Shown: positions 35,448-43,745 of the stretch, one piece after another
Layout of the letters: each line of letters starts with the position of its first letter
How positions within the stretch are numbered: the first letter of the stretch is position 1
Source: JAGRGG01 sp965217265
GTDB taxonomy: Bacteria > Pseudomonadota > Alphaproteobacteria > Geminicoccales > Geminicoccaceae
NCBI GenBank assembly: GCA_965217265.1
Contig: CBDCHP010000012.1
Coordinates: 372,001 to 436,000, forward strand
Direction of reading: 5' to 3'
Length of the DNA: 64,000 nt
Made by a program: the position numbers and the translations under genes
Notes under the pieces: generated by a model
The model's database searches: none
Told to the model about the DNA's origin: nothing
What the model saw: only the letters and a program-made list of their open reading frames with translations

Positions 35448-36425
35448 TTGAACGACGAGCCGACGCTGGCCGAGGCGGCGCAGGATACGGGCCTGTTGTG
35501 GCAGAAGGTCTCCGGCTGGATCGACGGGTTCTTCGTGCTGTTACCCAACCTCGTCGTCGCGGCGGTGCTGATCTTGCTGTTCATCGGCCTCGGCCTTCTC
35601 ATTCGCGCAAGCGTTCGGCACGTCGCGACCCGGCGCGACCGGGCCAACCTCGGCCGGGTACTCGGCCGCTTCTTGCAGTGGGTCGTCATCTTCGTCGGCA
35701 TCCTGATCGGCCTCACCGTGATCCTGCCGACCCTGAAGCCGGGCGACCTCGTGGCGGGCCTCGGCGTCACCTCGGTCGCGATCGGCTTCGCCTTCAAGGA
35801 CATCCTGCAGAACTGGCTCGCCGGGCTCCTCCTTCTTTTCCAGCAGCCGTTTCGCACCGGCGACCAGATCGTGGTGGAGGGCTACGAGGGCACGATCGAG
35901 GGGGTGCAGACCCGCGCCACCCTGATCCGCACCTACGACGGCAGGCGGGTCGTGATCCCCAACGCCACGATCTACTCCTCGGCCGTCACGGTGAACACGG
36001 CCTTCGCGCATCGCCGCAGCGAGTACGATTTCGGCGTCGGCTACGGCGACGACCTGCGCGAGGCGGTAGCGGTATCGCGCGACGCCTTGAGCCGCGCCGA
36101 GGGGGTCGCGGCCGAGCCGGCACCCGAGGTCTTCGCCTGGAGCCTGGACGAATCCTGGGTGACGCTGCGCGCCCGCTGGTGGACCGACAGCCGCCGCATC
36201 GACGTGGTCCGCGCCCAAGGCGGCGTTGTCATGGCCTTGAAGGAGGCGCTGGATGCGGCCGGGATCGACATGCCCTTCGAGACCAGCGTGATGCTGTTCC
36301 ACGATCAGTCCGAGACGACCGACGGCGAGCGCGGCGCACAGCGCGAGGGCTGGCCGAAGGGCAAGAAGGGCGTGCCGAAGCCGCGCTGGGTCGCGGTGGA
36401 GGAGAAGCGGATGACGGTGGAGTGA
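35448..36425 (+). CDS. MscS-family mechanosensitive channel
   Basis: 325 residues from TTG 35448, with GGGGAGA 9 bases before it. Three membrane helices (about 25-50, 75-100, 105-135), the last being the pore helix LGVTSVAIGFAFKDILQNWL with family-typical Gly/Ala packing, then the beta domain PFRTGDQIVVEGYEGTIEGV and RTYDGRRVVIPNATIYSSAV (about 143-180). Releases solutes at high membrane tension on osmotic downshock. Long basic C-terminal tail (GWPKGKKGVPKPRWV). Ends in repeat R8. Confidence 0.94.
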   Translation: MNDEPTLAEAAQDTGLLWQKVSGWIDGFFVLLPNLVVAAVLILLFIGLGLLIRASVRHVATRRDRANLGRVLGRFLQWVVIFVGILIGLTVILPTLKPGDLVAGLGVTSVAIGFAFKDILQNWLAGLLLLFQQPFRTGDQIVVEGYEGTIEGVQTRATLIRTYDGRRVVIPNATIYSSAVTVNTAFAHRRSEYDFGVGYGDDLREAVAVSRDALSRAEGVAAEPAPEVFAWSLDESWVTLRARWWTDSRRIDVVRAQGGVVMALKEALDAAGIDMPFETSVMLFHDQSETTDGERGAQREGWPKGKKGVPKPRWVAVEEKRMTVE

Positions 36426-36575
36426 ATGCTTCGCATCCGCTGGCGCGGGGCCTTTTTTCTCTTCTTTTTTGCTTCTTGTTCGAGGCTGGCCCCCGGCGTT
36501 GGGACCGGCCTCCTACGTTAACGCTGGCAAAGAGAAAGAGGAGAAAAGCCCCGCGCCGCGGACGCGTAAGCGTTC
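36424..36575. repeat. R element copy 8
   Basis: Between convergent mscS and the RTX gene. Left end GAATGCTTCGCATCCGC shares bases with the mscS TGA; right end GCGTAAGCGTTC abuts the TAG of the RTX gene on the minus strand. Core TACGTTAACGCTGGCAAAG. Both flanking stop codons touch the element. Confidence 0.9.
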
Positions 36576-37684
36576 TAAAGTATAATATCGTCCGCGCTCA
36601 GGCTCTCGACGCCGGGGAGCTTGACCTCGAAGTTGGCGTCGAAGCCGACGAAGTCGCCGACGAAGCCTTTCAGGAGTTCGGCCTTGGGATCGTAGAAGAG
36701 GTCGCCGGACTGGTAGAGCTTGACGTCGGGGCTGATGTTGCCGAGGAAGCGGAAGGCTTGGTTGCCGGCGCCGGGCACGGCGTCGACGGCGCTGAGGTCG
36801 ATCTGGTCCTTGCCGGGCGTGAAGTCGGTGATGGTGTCGCGGTTCGCGGGTCCGGCGGGCGACTGGGCGATGACGTCGTAGGCGAAGGTGTCGCTCCCGG
36901 CACCGCCCCGGAGCGTGTCGGCACCGGCACCGCCGTTGAGGGTGTCGTCGCCGCCGCCGCCCCGAAGCGTGTCATTGCCGGCCCCGCCCAGGAACACGTC
37001 GTCGCCGGCGCCGCCGTTGAGCACGTCGTTGCCGGCCTCGCCCCGCGCGACCAGCGACCCGTTCGCGCGGGTCCCGTCCAGGGTGTCGTTGCCGGCACCG
37101 GCGGAGAAGTCGAACGAGTCGATGCCGTCGATGCGGCCCTCGCCGCCGAGGATGGGCACCGTGCGATCGCCGAACACGGCGCCCACCTCAACCCGGTCGG
37201 CGCCGGCGCCGGTGGCGATCTCCAGCCGCTCGACGCTAACGAGTTCGGCGCGGCCGGCGCCGGCGTTGAAGACGAAGACGGACGGGTCGTCGAAGGCGAG
37301 GCCCGTGTCGACGAAGAGCCTGTCGGCGCCGTCGCCGCCCTCGATCCGCACCGTGTCCGTGCCGGGACCGCCGTCGAAGAGCCTGTCGTTGGGGGCACCG
37401 ACCAGCGTGTCGTTGCCCGCTTGGCCGAACAGCGCGTCGACGCCCGCCCTGCCGAAGATGGTGTCGTCGCCGGCACCGCCGCGCAACACGTCGTTGCCGC
37501 GGCCGCCCACGATCACGTCGTCGCCGGGACCGCCCTGCGCCGTGGCGTTGCCGTTGACCACCGTGACGGAACCACCCCCGCCGCCGCCGATCACGGTGGT
37601 GCTGCTTGATGAACTGCTGCTCGACGAACCGCCGCTCGACGAGCTGCTGCTCGACGAACTGTTGCTGTTCACGATCTGTGCCAC
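36575..37684 (-). CDS. RTX-type calcium-binding protein with poly-Ser N-terminus
   Basis: 369 residues from GTG 37684, preceded by GGGAGGA. No Sec signal; an N-terminal Ser-rich region (about 7-31) and Gly run come first. Glycine-aspartate nonapeptides of the GGxGxDxUx kind follow in two blocks (about 52-85 and 190-255; GGAGDDTIFGRAGVDALFG, GNDTLNGG-like units). The C-terminal part (SDTFAYDV, ITDFTPGKDQIDLSAVD) is the usual end of RTX proteins secreted by type I systems. Calcium folds the repeats outside the cell. No type I secretion genes are adjacent. The Ser tract is encoded by tandem 9-15 base units (37600-37670). Confidence 0.88.
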   Translation of the reverse strand: MAQIVNSNSSSSSSSSSGGSSSSSSSSSTTVIGGGGGGSVTVVNGNATAQGGPGDDVIVGGRGNDVLRGGAGDDTIFGRAGVDALFGQAGNDTLVGAPNDRLFDGGPGTDTVRIEGGDGADRLFVDTGLAFDDPSVFVFNAGAGRAELVSVERLEIATGAGADRVEVGAVFGDRTVPILGGEGRIDGIDSFDFSAGAGNDTLDGTRANGSLVARGEAGNDVLNGGAGDDVFLGGAGNDTLRGGGGDDTLNGGAGADTLRGGAGSDTFAYDVIAQSPAGPANRDTITDFTPGKDQIDLSAVDAVPGAGNQAFRFLGNISPDVKLYQSGDLFYDPKAELLKGFVGDFVGFDANFEVKLPGVESLSADDIIL

Positions 37685-37844
37685 GATTGTGTTCCTCCCA
37701 TTGGAATATCGGCGCGGACGAACGTCGCATCTCGGCCTTGCCCAGGCGGGCCGCCGCAGAGTTCCGCGCGGTCTGGATCGTAAACCATACCATGAAGCAT
37801 CACCAGAGGCTCGACGCGACCGTTTGGCAGACGACGGTGGCGTG

Positions 37845-38000
37845 AACGCTCCAGTGCCTCGTGCAGCGAGGCGGGCTCGGCGCTCGGATGACTCGCGCCG
37901 CGAGTATCTTCTTCTCTGCTCTCGTTTGAGGCTGGCCCTCGGCATCGAGGCCAGCCTCCTGCATTGCCACTGGTAAAAGGGCCCCGCGCCGCGAGCACTT
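37845..38000. repeat. R element copy 9 (diverged arms)
   Basis: Occupies most of the gap 37685-38000. The left arm (GAACGCTCCAGTGCCTCG) and right arm (GAGCACTTCTAG) are diverged, but the core is well kept: GAGGCTGGCCCTCGGC, then GAGGCCAGCCTCCTGC. The right end overlaps the TAG of the CtrA-like gene. The rest of the gap (37685-37844) probably holds the RTX promoter; nothing else was recognised. Confidence 0.75.
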
Positions 38001-38795
38001 CTAGTCGTGTCGCGGCAGCAGATCCAAGAGCAGCAGGTCGAGTTCGGACATGCCGTTGCCCGTGGCCTCGAAGTCGAAGGGCAGGTCGTCCTCGGCGAGG
38101 CCGGCGTTGGCCCCGGCCGGCGTGCCGTCCTTCAACGTGTAGCCGTAGCCCCAGACCGTCTCGATCCCGTCGTAGCCCTCGGTGACCTTGGCGATCTTCT
38201 TGCGCAGCTTGCAGATGAAGACGTCGATGATCTTCTGCTCGGGCTCGTCCATGCCGCCGTAGAGGTGGTCGAGGAACATCTCCTTGGTCAGCGTCCGGCC
38301 GCGGCGCAAGGAGAGCAGTTCGAGGATGCCGTACTCCTTTGGGCTGACCTGCAGGGTCTTGCCGTCGATCTCGACCGTGCGCGCGCCGAGGTCGATCGCC
38401 ATGCGTCCCGTGCGGATCACCGACGTCGCGTGGCCCTTGGAGCGGCGGACGATCGCCTGCATCCGCGCGGTCAGCTCCTCCGGGTCGATCGGCTTGAGCA
38501 GGTAGTCGTCGGCGCCGGCGAACAGCGCCTTGATCTTGGCCTGCTTGTCGTTGCTGCTTGCCAGGATGAGCGCCGGCGTCGTGACGTTCGCCGTTCGCAT
38601 CTGACGCACCAGCTCGATCCCCTCCATGTCGCCGAGCGCGTCGTTCAGCACCGCGATGTCGAAATCGTAGCGCTTGGCGAGGTCGAGCGCGTCCTCGCCC
38701 GACGGGGCGATCTCGACGCGGTAGTTGAACGGTTCGAGGACCGCCTGGAGCCGCTCGGCGGCGGTCTCGTTCTTGTCGGCGACAAGAGCGCGCAT
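38001..38795 (-). CDS. CtrA-like response regulator with degenerate receiver (no phospho-Asp)
   Basis: 264 residues. The OmpR-type DNA-binding domain is almost that of CtrA, the alphaproteobacterial cell-cycle/motility regulator: RRSKGHATSVIRTG, LTKEMFLDHLYGGMDEPEQK, IIDVFICKLRKKI, IETVWGYGYTLKD. The receiver aligns without gaps to CtrA, but the phospho-acceptor Asp51 is Asn (AVLNDALGDMEG) and the acidic pair at positions 8-9 is Lys-Asn (VADKNET). Lys of the KP motif is kept (LLKPID). It also has a C-terminal tail about 30 residues longer than CtrA. Likely a phosphorylation-independent CtrA paralog, or one controlled by Asp52; whether the genome has a normal ctrA elsewhere cannot be seen. Confidence 0.88.
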   Translation of the reverse strand: MRALVADKNETAAERLQAVLEPFNYRVEIAPSGEDALDLAKRYDFDIAVLNDALGDMEGIELVRQMRTANVTTPALILASSNDKQAKIKALFAGADDYLLKPIDPEELTARMQAIVRRSKGHATSVIRTGRMAIDLGARTVEIDGKTLQVSPKEYGILELLSLRRGRTLTKEMFLDHLYGGMDEPEQKIIDVFICKLRKKIAKVTEGYDGIETVWGYGYTLKDGTPAGANAGLAEDDLPFDFEATGNGMSELDLLLLDLLPRHD

Positions 38796-38872
38796 GCCAA
38801 ATCCCTGAATGCGTGAAAGTTATTCAACTGATAGGCGAAAAAAAGCGGCCCCGCTAGCGTTTTCTGTCGGAT

Positions 38873-39020
38873 GAACGCTTCGCGTGCGCTGCCGCGCAGC
38901 CTTCTTTTTTCTCTTTTTTGCTCTTGTCCGAGGCTAGTCTCGATGTTGAGGCCAATTCCCGACGACAAGTTGCAAAAACAAGAGAGAAAAGCCCGCGCGG
39001 CGAGCGCACGCGAAGCGTTC
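38873..39020. repeat. R element copy 10
   Basis: Canonical arms (AACGCTTCGCGTGCGC and GCGCACGCGAAGCGTTC) with the second core subtype (CCCGACGACAAGTTGC) shared with copy 4. Its right end lies 3 bases from the TGA of smr (minus strand). It lies upstream of the CtrA-like gene, whose promoter should be in 38796-38872. Confidence 0.88.
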
Positions 39021-39023
39021 TCT

Positions 39024-39572
39024 TCATCTCGCCCGGCGCAACAGGACGTAGAGCGCGCCGTCGCCGCCGTGGCGGGGGTGAGCGCGGGTGAAGGTGAGGA
39101 CGCGGACGGCGTTGGGCGGCGAGGTCAGCCAGCGCGGCACGTTCTGCTTGAGGATGCCGGCGTCGCCGGGGCCCTTGCCGGTGATGACGAGGACGCAGCG
39201 CCGTCGGTCGTCCTGGGCGACGCCCAAGAAGAGGGTCAGGCGGCGGTGCGCCTCGACCTGGGTCAGCCCGTGCAGGTCGATGCGGCCGTCGATGCCGAGC
39301 TTGCCGGCGGCGAGGCGGCGGTACTGCTTGGCATCGAGGCCGGGCGGCGAGGCGCGGCGGCCGACGACCGCCTGCGGCGCCGGCACGAGCCAGACGTGCT
39401 TCGAGACCGGCTGTGCGGGTGCTGCCGGCGCCTGCACCGGCGGCAGGGGCGCGGGCGGCGCTTCAGGCGGCGGGGGCGGCCCGTCCTGGGCGTGGGACGG
39501 CGCCGTGCCGCGCATCGCGTGGCGCCACAGGCGCAACTCCTCGGCGGCGAGCCGCCGCGGTCCCCGCTTCAC
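39024..39572 (-). CDS. Smr-domain protein
   Basis: 182 residues. A Pro/Ala-rich N-terminal half (about 25-60) and a C-terminal Smr domain: GIDGRIDLHGLTQVEAHRRL (DLHG motif about 97-100), CVLVITGKGPGDAGIL (TGKG) and VLTFTRAHPRHGGDGALYVLL. Smr domains bind and often nick branched DNA or RNA. In alphaproteobacteria smr normally follows mltA directly; here lutABC separates them. Confidence 0.9.
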   Translation of the reverse strand: MKRGPRRLAAEELRLWRHAMRGTAPSHAQDGPPPPPEAPPAPLPPVQAPAAPAQPVSKHVWLVPAPQAVVGRRASPPGLDAKQYRRLAAGKLGIDGRIDLHGLTQVEAHRRLTLFLGVAQDDRRRCVLVITGKGPGDAGILKQNVPRWLTSPPNAVRVLTFTRAHPRHGGDGALYVLLRRAR

Positions 39573-39587
39573 GCGCGACGGCCCGCC

Positions 39588-40277
39588 TCACGCCCTGCCG
39601 TCGACGATGACGACGCACAGGCGTTTGGGCCCGTGCGCGCCGAGCTGCAACTCCTGCGCGATGTCGGCGGTGCGCGAGGGGCCGGTGACGAAGTTGAGCG
39701 AGCGCGGCATGGCGTCGAGTTCGTGGCCGACCGCCGACCAGGCCGCCTCGTAGCTGCCGTGGACGCGCGCGGCCTCGATGACGACGACGCAGGTCTCGGG
39801 CAGGTAGGCCAGCATGGTCGGGCGCTCGGGCGACGAGGCGAGGAGGAGCGTGCCGGTCTCGGCGACGCCGGCGAGTGCGCGCGTGATCCCGACCGCGTCG
39901 CCGTCGTTGGCGGTGCCGACGCGCAGCCGCAACAGCGGCTGGGTAGAAAAGTCGCAGGCGGCGAGGTCGGGGTCGCCCGCGATCGCGGCGCGCTGCGGCA
40001 GGTTGCGCTCGCGCAGGTACTTGGCGATGGCGGCCGGCACGTCCTTCTTGTCGGCCACGCGCCGCACGTCGCTCTGGACCCGCTCGGCCATCTCGACGAA
40101 GAGGTCGATGCGCTCGTCGCTCGGCCCGCCGCCGCGCTCCGGGATCAGGTTCGGCGTCGCGTCGTCGAGCCACGCCCGCGCCCGCGCCCGCACGCCGTCC
40201 TCCAGCGGCGCCCCGTCCCGGCCGAGCGCCTTGTGCACCCGGTTCAGCACGGCCCCGCGCGCGTCACCCCTGCTCAT
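39588..40277 (-). CDS. lutC: Lactate utilization protein C (LUD domain)
   Basis: 229 residues from ATG 40277, overlapping the lutB stop (ATGA). LUD-domain features: GITRALAGVAETGTLLL, PERPTMLAYLPETCVVVIEA and the C-terminal FVTGPSRTADIAQELQLGAH followed by GPKRLCVVIVDGRA. LutABC together oxidise L-lactate to pyruvate. It ends 15 bases before smr begins. Confidence 0.93.
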   Translation of the reverse strand: MSRGDARGAVLNRVHKALGRDGAPLEDGVRARARAWLDDATPNLIPERGGGPSDERIDLFVEMAERVQSDVRRVADKKDVPAAIAKYLRERNLPQRAAIAGDPDLAACDFSTQPLLRLRVGTANDGDAVGITRALAGVAETGTLLLASSPERPTMLAYLPETCVVVIEAARVHGSYEAAWSAVGHELDAMPRSLNFVTGPSRTADIAQELQLGAHGPKRLCVVIVDGRA

Positions 40278-41680
40278 GCCCCGCCCCGGCCGCGCCAGGC
40301 GGCCATGAAGGTGCCGCCCTCGGGGGCGGGCATGTCGCGGCCGGCCGTCCAGCCGCCGGCCAGCGGCAGGCGGCGAAAGCGGCCCGACTCCCGGCCGAGG
40401 CGCGCGAGCGTGCGGATGCCGATCCGGCTCGCCATCCGGTAGAGTGCCGGCCGCTTGGCGAAAAAGGCCCACAGGCTTAAGCCTCGGCGGGCGGTCGGCG
40501 GCGTCAGGCCACGGCGGTGCGCCTCCTCGCGCCAGAGGCGCATCAGCTTGGGCAGGGGGATGCGCACCGGGCACACCTCCTGGCAGCGGCCGCAGGACGT
40601 GGTCGCGGCCGGGATCGGGTGCGCGTTCTCGATGCCGATCAGTTGCGGCGTCAGGACCGAGCCCATCGGCCCCGGGTAGACCCAGCCGTAGCTGTGCCCG
40701 CCGGCGGCGAGGTAGACCGGGCAGTGGTTCATGCACGCCCCGCACTTGATGCAGCGCAGCATCTCCTGAAAGGCGGTGCCGAGCATCTTGGTCCGGCCGT
40801 TGTCGAGGAGGACGACGTGGAATTCCTCGGGCCCGTCGAGGTCGCCCCGGCGCTTGGGGCCGGAGATCAGCGTCGTGTAGCTGCTGAACTCCTGCCCCGT
40901 CGCCGAGCGGGCGAGGAGGCGCAGCATGGTGAAGGCGTCCAGCATCCTCGGCACGACCTTCTCGATCGTGGCGAGGACGACGTGGACGCGCGGCAGGCCG
41001 TGGGTCAGTTCGGCGTTGCCCTCGTTGGTGACGGTGATCGCCGTGCCCGTCTCGGCGACGAGGAAGTTGGCGCCGGTGACGCCGACGTCGGCTTCGAGGT
41101 ATTTCTGGCGCAGGACGCGGCGTGCCGCACCCACCATGTCCTCGGCCGTCTCCAGGCGCGGGCCACCGAGCTCCTTTTGCATGATGTCGGCGATCTCGGC
41201 CTTGGTCAGGTGGACGGCGGGGCCGACGAGGTGGCTGGGCGCCTGACCCGAGACCTGGAGGATCCACTCGCCGAGGTCGGTCTCGACCGCCTCGAAGCCC
41301 TCGGCCTCCAGGTAGTCGTTGAGCGCGATCTCCTCCGTCACCATGCTCTTCGACTTGATGACCTTCTTCGCCCCCGCCTCCTTGCAGATGCGGGCGATGA
41401 CGGCGCGCGCCTCGGCGGCGTCGCGGGCCCAGTGCACCCGACCGCCGGCCTCCTGCACCTTGGCCTCGAAGGCTTCGAGGTAGACGTCGAGGTGCTCAAG
41501 GCTGTGGTTCTTGATCTCGACGCCGCGGTCGCGCAGGGCCTCGAACTCGTCGAGCGCGGCGGCCGCCCGGCGGCGGGTCGCCTGCCAGCCGGTGCGGATG
41601 CGGCCGAGCGCGTCTTGCAGGGGCGCGTTGGCGAGTGCCTTGTCGGCGTTGGCCTTGAACGCGAGCGTGGTCGGCTGCAT
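40274..41680 (-). CDS. lutB: Lactate utilization iron-sulfur protein B
   Basis: 468 residues. N-terminal LUD domain with KVIKSKSMVTEEIALNDYLE and VGVTGANFLVAETGTAI; C-terminal ferredoxin part with two Cys clusters, CIKCGACMNHCPVYLAAGGH (about 312-331) and CGRCQEVCPVRIPLPKL (about 365-381), each able to hold a 4Fe-4S cluster. Electron-transfer subunit of L-lactate oxidation. ATGA overlap with lutC; 4 bases after lutA. Confidence 0.95.
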   Translation of the reverse strand: MQPTTLAFKANADKALANAPLQDALGRIRTGWQATRRRAAAALDEFEALRDRGVEIKNHSLEHLDVYLEAFEAKVQEAGGRVHWARDAAEARAVIARICKEAGAKKVIKSKSMVTEEIALNDYLEAEGFEAVETDLGEWILQVSGQAPSHLVGPAVHLTKAEIADIMQKELGGPRLETAEDMVGAARRVLRQKYLEADVGVTGANFLVAETGTAITVTNEGNAELTHGLPRVHVVLATIEKVVPRMLDAFTMLRLLARSATGQEFSSYTTLISGPKRRGDLDGPEEFHVVLLDNGRTKMLGTAFQEMLRCIKCGACMNHCPVYLAAGGHSYGWVYPGPMGSVLTPQLIGIENAHPIPAATTSCGRCQEVCPVRIPLPKLMRLWREEAHRRGLTPPTARRGLSLWAFFAKRPALYRMASRIGIRTLARLGRESGRFRRLPLAGGWTAGRDMPAPEGGTFMAAWRGRGGA

Positions 41681-41684
41681 GGGC

Positions 41685-42512
41685 CTACTTCCCCTTGGTT
41701 CCGACGCCGATCGGCGCCGCGTCGTCGAATCCGGCCAGCACCTCGGCCGTGTGGCGCACCGCGACCTTCGAGCCGCGGCGGTGCAAGCGCCCGGCCATGT
41801 TGAGCAGGCAGCCGAGGTCGCCGGCGAGCAGGGTGTCGGCGCCCGTCGCCTCGATGTCGGCGGCCTTTTGATCGACCATCCGGGTCGAGATCTCGGGGTA
41901 CTTGACGCAGAACGTGCCGCCGAAGCCGCAGCAGACCTCGGGCTCGGCCATCTCGATCACCTCGACCCCGCCCTGGCTGGCGAGCAGCCGGCGCGGCTGG
42001 GCCTTGATGCGCATCTCGCGCAAACCCGCGCAACTGTCGTGGTAGGTGACTTTGGCTCGCCCCCCCCGGTCGGGCAGCGCCTCCACGCCCATCACGTCGA
42101 CGAGAAAACCGAACAGTTCGTAGGAGCGCGACGCGAGATCCTCGGCCCGCTCGGCCCAGGCCGGGTCGTCCTCGAACAGTTCGGCCAGGTGGCGCTTCAA
42201 CATGCCGCCGCACGAGCCCGAGGGTGCGACGACGTAGTCGTAAGCCTCGAAGGCCGGGATGTAGCGGCGGGCCAGCGCCGCCGCTGTCTTGCGGTCGCCC
42301 ATGTTGAAGGCGGGCTGGCCGCAGCAGGTCTGCGCGCGCGGCACGTGGACCTCGCAGCCGGCCTCTTCGAGCAGCTTGACGGCGGCGAAGCCGACGCTCG
42401 GCCGAAACAGGTCGACGAGACAGGTGACGAAGAGCGCCACCTTCGGGGTGCCGCCGGTCGTTGGTGCTGCGGGTCTATCGTCTTGAGGCATCGATCGCTT
42501 CGTCTCGCCCAT
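41685..42512 (-). CDS. lutA: Lactate utilization protein A (CCG-domain)
   Basis: 275 residues from ATG 42512, overlapping the mltA stop (ATGA); the internal ATG at 42491 is an alternative. Two cysteine-rich CCG domains: TCLVDLFRPSVG with CCGQPAFNMGD, and SCAGLREMRI with CCGFGGTFCVKYPEIS. These bind the noncanonical clusters of LutA/GlpC/HdrB-type proteins. The coupling to mltA indicates lutABC is transcribed from the mltA/Tim44 promoter unless an internal promoter exists. Confidence 0.93.
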   Translation of the reverse strand: MGETKRSMPQDDRPAAPTTGGTPKVALFVTCLVDLFRPSVGFAAVKLLEEAGCEVHVPRAQTCCGQPAFNMGDRKTAAALARRYIPAFEAYDYVVAPSGSCGGMLKRHLAELFEDDPAWAERAEDLASRSYELFGFLVDVMGVEALPDRGGRAKVTYHDSCAGLREMRIKAQPRRLLASQGGVEVIEMAEPEVCCGFGGTFCVKYPEISTRMVDQKAADIEATGADTLLAGDLGCLLNMAGRLHRRGSKVAVRHTAEVLAGFDDAAPIGVGTKGK

Positions 42513-43732
42513 CAGCCGGTGGGGACCACGGACTCGGGCAGCAAGATATAGTAGCGCCCCTCGGCCTTCATACGCCCCGCCGCCTCGGCCGCCAAGTCGC
42601 CGCTGCCGAAGAAGACGTCGCCGCGCACGGCACCCTTGATCGCGCCGCCCGTGTCCTGCGCCACCATCAGGTGGCGAAAGCGCGCCTCCCCCAGCGCCGT
42701 CGGCAAGGTCGTGTCGAGCCAGACCGGTGCGCCCAAGGGGATGTAGGCGCGATCGACGGCGAGCGAGCGCCCGGCCTCCAACTGCACGTTCTGCGCCCCC
42801 AGGGGCCCGGCGTCGGGGTCGAGCCCGTCGACGGTGCGAAAGAAGACGTAGGACTTGTTTTGGTTCATCACGTCCGGCGCCCGATCCGGGTGCGCGTCGA
42901 GCCAAGCCCGGATCGACTGCATCGAGACCGCCTCGGGTTCGAGCGCGCCCATCTCGATCAGGTCGCGCCCGATCGGCCGGTAGTCGCGGCCGTTCTGCCC
43001 GGCGTAGCCGACCCGCACCCTTTTCCCCGAGCCGAACGCGACGACGCCGGAGCCCTGGATCTGCAAGAAGAACTTGTCGACCGGACGGACATAAGTGATG
43101 TCGAGCCCCTGGCCCTTGAGCGCGCCGGCCTCGATCTCGGCCCGGTCAAAGTAGGGCACGAGGCGCCCGTCCTCGACCCGGCCCTTGACGCCCTTGCCCT
43201 TGAGCGCGTCGCTCCACAGGCCGAGGTCGGCCTCGATCAGGTCGGCCGGCGGGCGGCGCAAGGGGTCGGTGAAGGGCGGCACCGGCAGGACGCGGCCCTC
43301 GATCAGCGGCTCGTAGTAGCCGGTGAACAGCCCCGTCGGGCCCTCGGCGCCGGTGACGGCGTAGGGGGTGAAGAACGCCTCGAAGAAGGCTCGGGCGTCG
43401 CCGGCCGCATCGGCGGCGGCGGCGCAGGCCGGGCGCCAGTCGCCGATCTTGCCCACGACCGCCTGCCGCCCCATCGCCACGTCGCCGCCGTAGCGCTCCA
43501 TCCGCGCGCAGGAGCGGCGAAACGCAACCAGCGCCGCCGCCTGGTCGTCCTCCTCCCAGCCGCCCAAGTCGGCGAACGCGACGGGCTCGACGTCGAACCC
43601 CGGCACCGCCGTCGCCGCGGGCTCGTCGTGGCGCACGAGGCTCAAGAGGACGACGGCGAGGAAGGCGAGCGCCAGCGCTGCGGCGCTCGCGGCCAGGACG
43701 GGGGCGATCGGCCAGGGTCGGGGGGTTGCCAT
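42512..43732 (-). CDS. mltA: Membrane-bound lytic murein transglycosylase A
   Basis: 406 residues. N-terminal membrane segment (about 12-32), then the MltA domain: GLFTGYYEPLIEG (about 135-147), FFLQIQGSGVVAFGSGKRVR and the 3D-domain end VAQDTGGAIKGAVRGDVFFG (about 360-379), where the catalytic aspartate of E. coli MltA lies. Cleaves peptidoglycan glycan strands to 1,6-anhydro ends. Follows the Tim44-domain gene by 13 bases, the usual alphaproteobacterial order. Confidence 0.95.
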   Translation of the reverse strand: MATPRPWPIAPVLAASAAALALAFLAVVLLSLVRHDEPAATAVPGFDVEPVAFADLGGWEEDDQAAALVAFRRSCARMERYGGDVAMGRQAVVGKIGDWRPACAAAADAAGDARAFFEAFFTPYAVTGAEGPTGLFTGYYEPLIEGRVLPVPPFTDPLRRPPADLIEADLGLWSDALKGKGVKGRVEDGRLVPYFDRAEIEAGALKGQGLDITYVRPVDKFFLQIQGSGVVAFGSGKRVRVGYAGQNGRDYRPIGRDLIEMGALEPEAVSMQSIRAWLDAHPDRAPDVMNQNKSYVFFRTVDGLDPDAGPLGAQNVQLEAGRSLAVDRAYIPLGAPVWLDTTLPTALGEARFRHLMVAQDTGGAIKGAVRGDVFFGSGDLAAEAAGRMKAEGRYYILLPESVVPTG

Positions 43733-43745
43733 GGGGTGCCGAACG

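Noticed and set aside
37595..37684. CRISPR-like array in the RTX gene
   Set aside because: The units are short, adjacent without spacers, and encode a Ser tract in frame.
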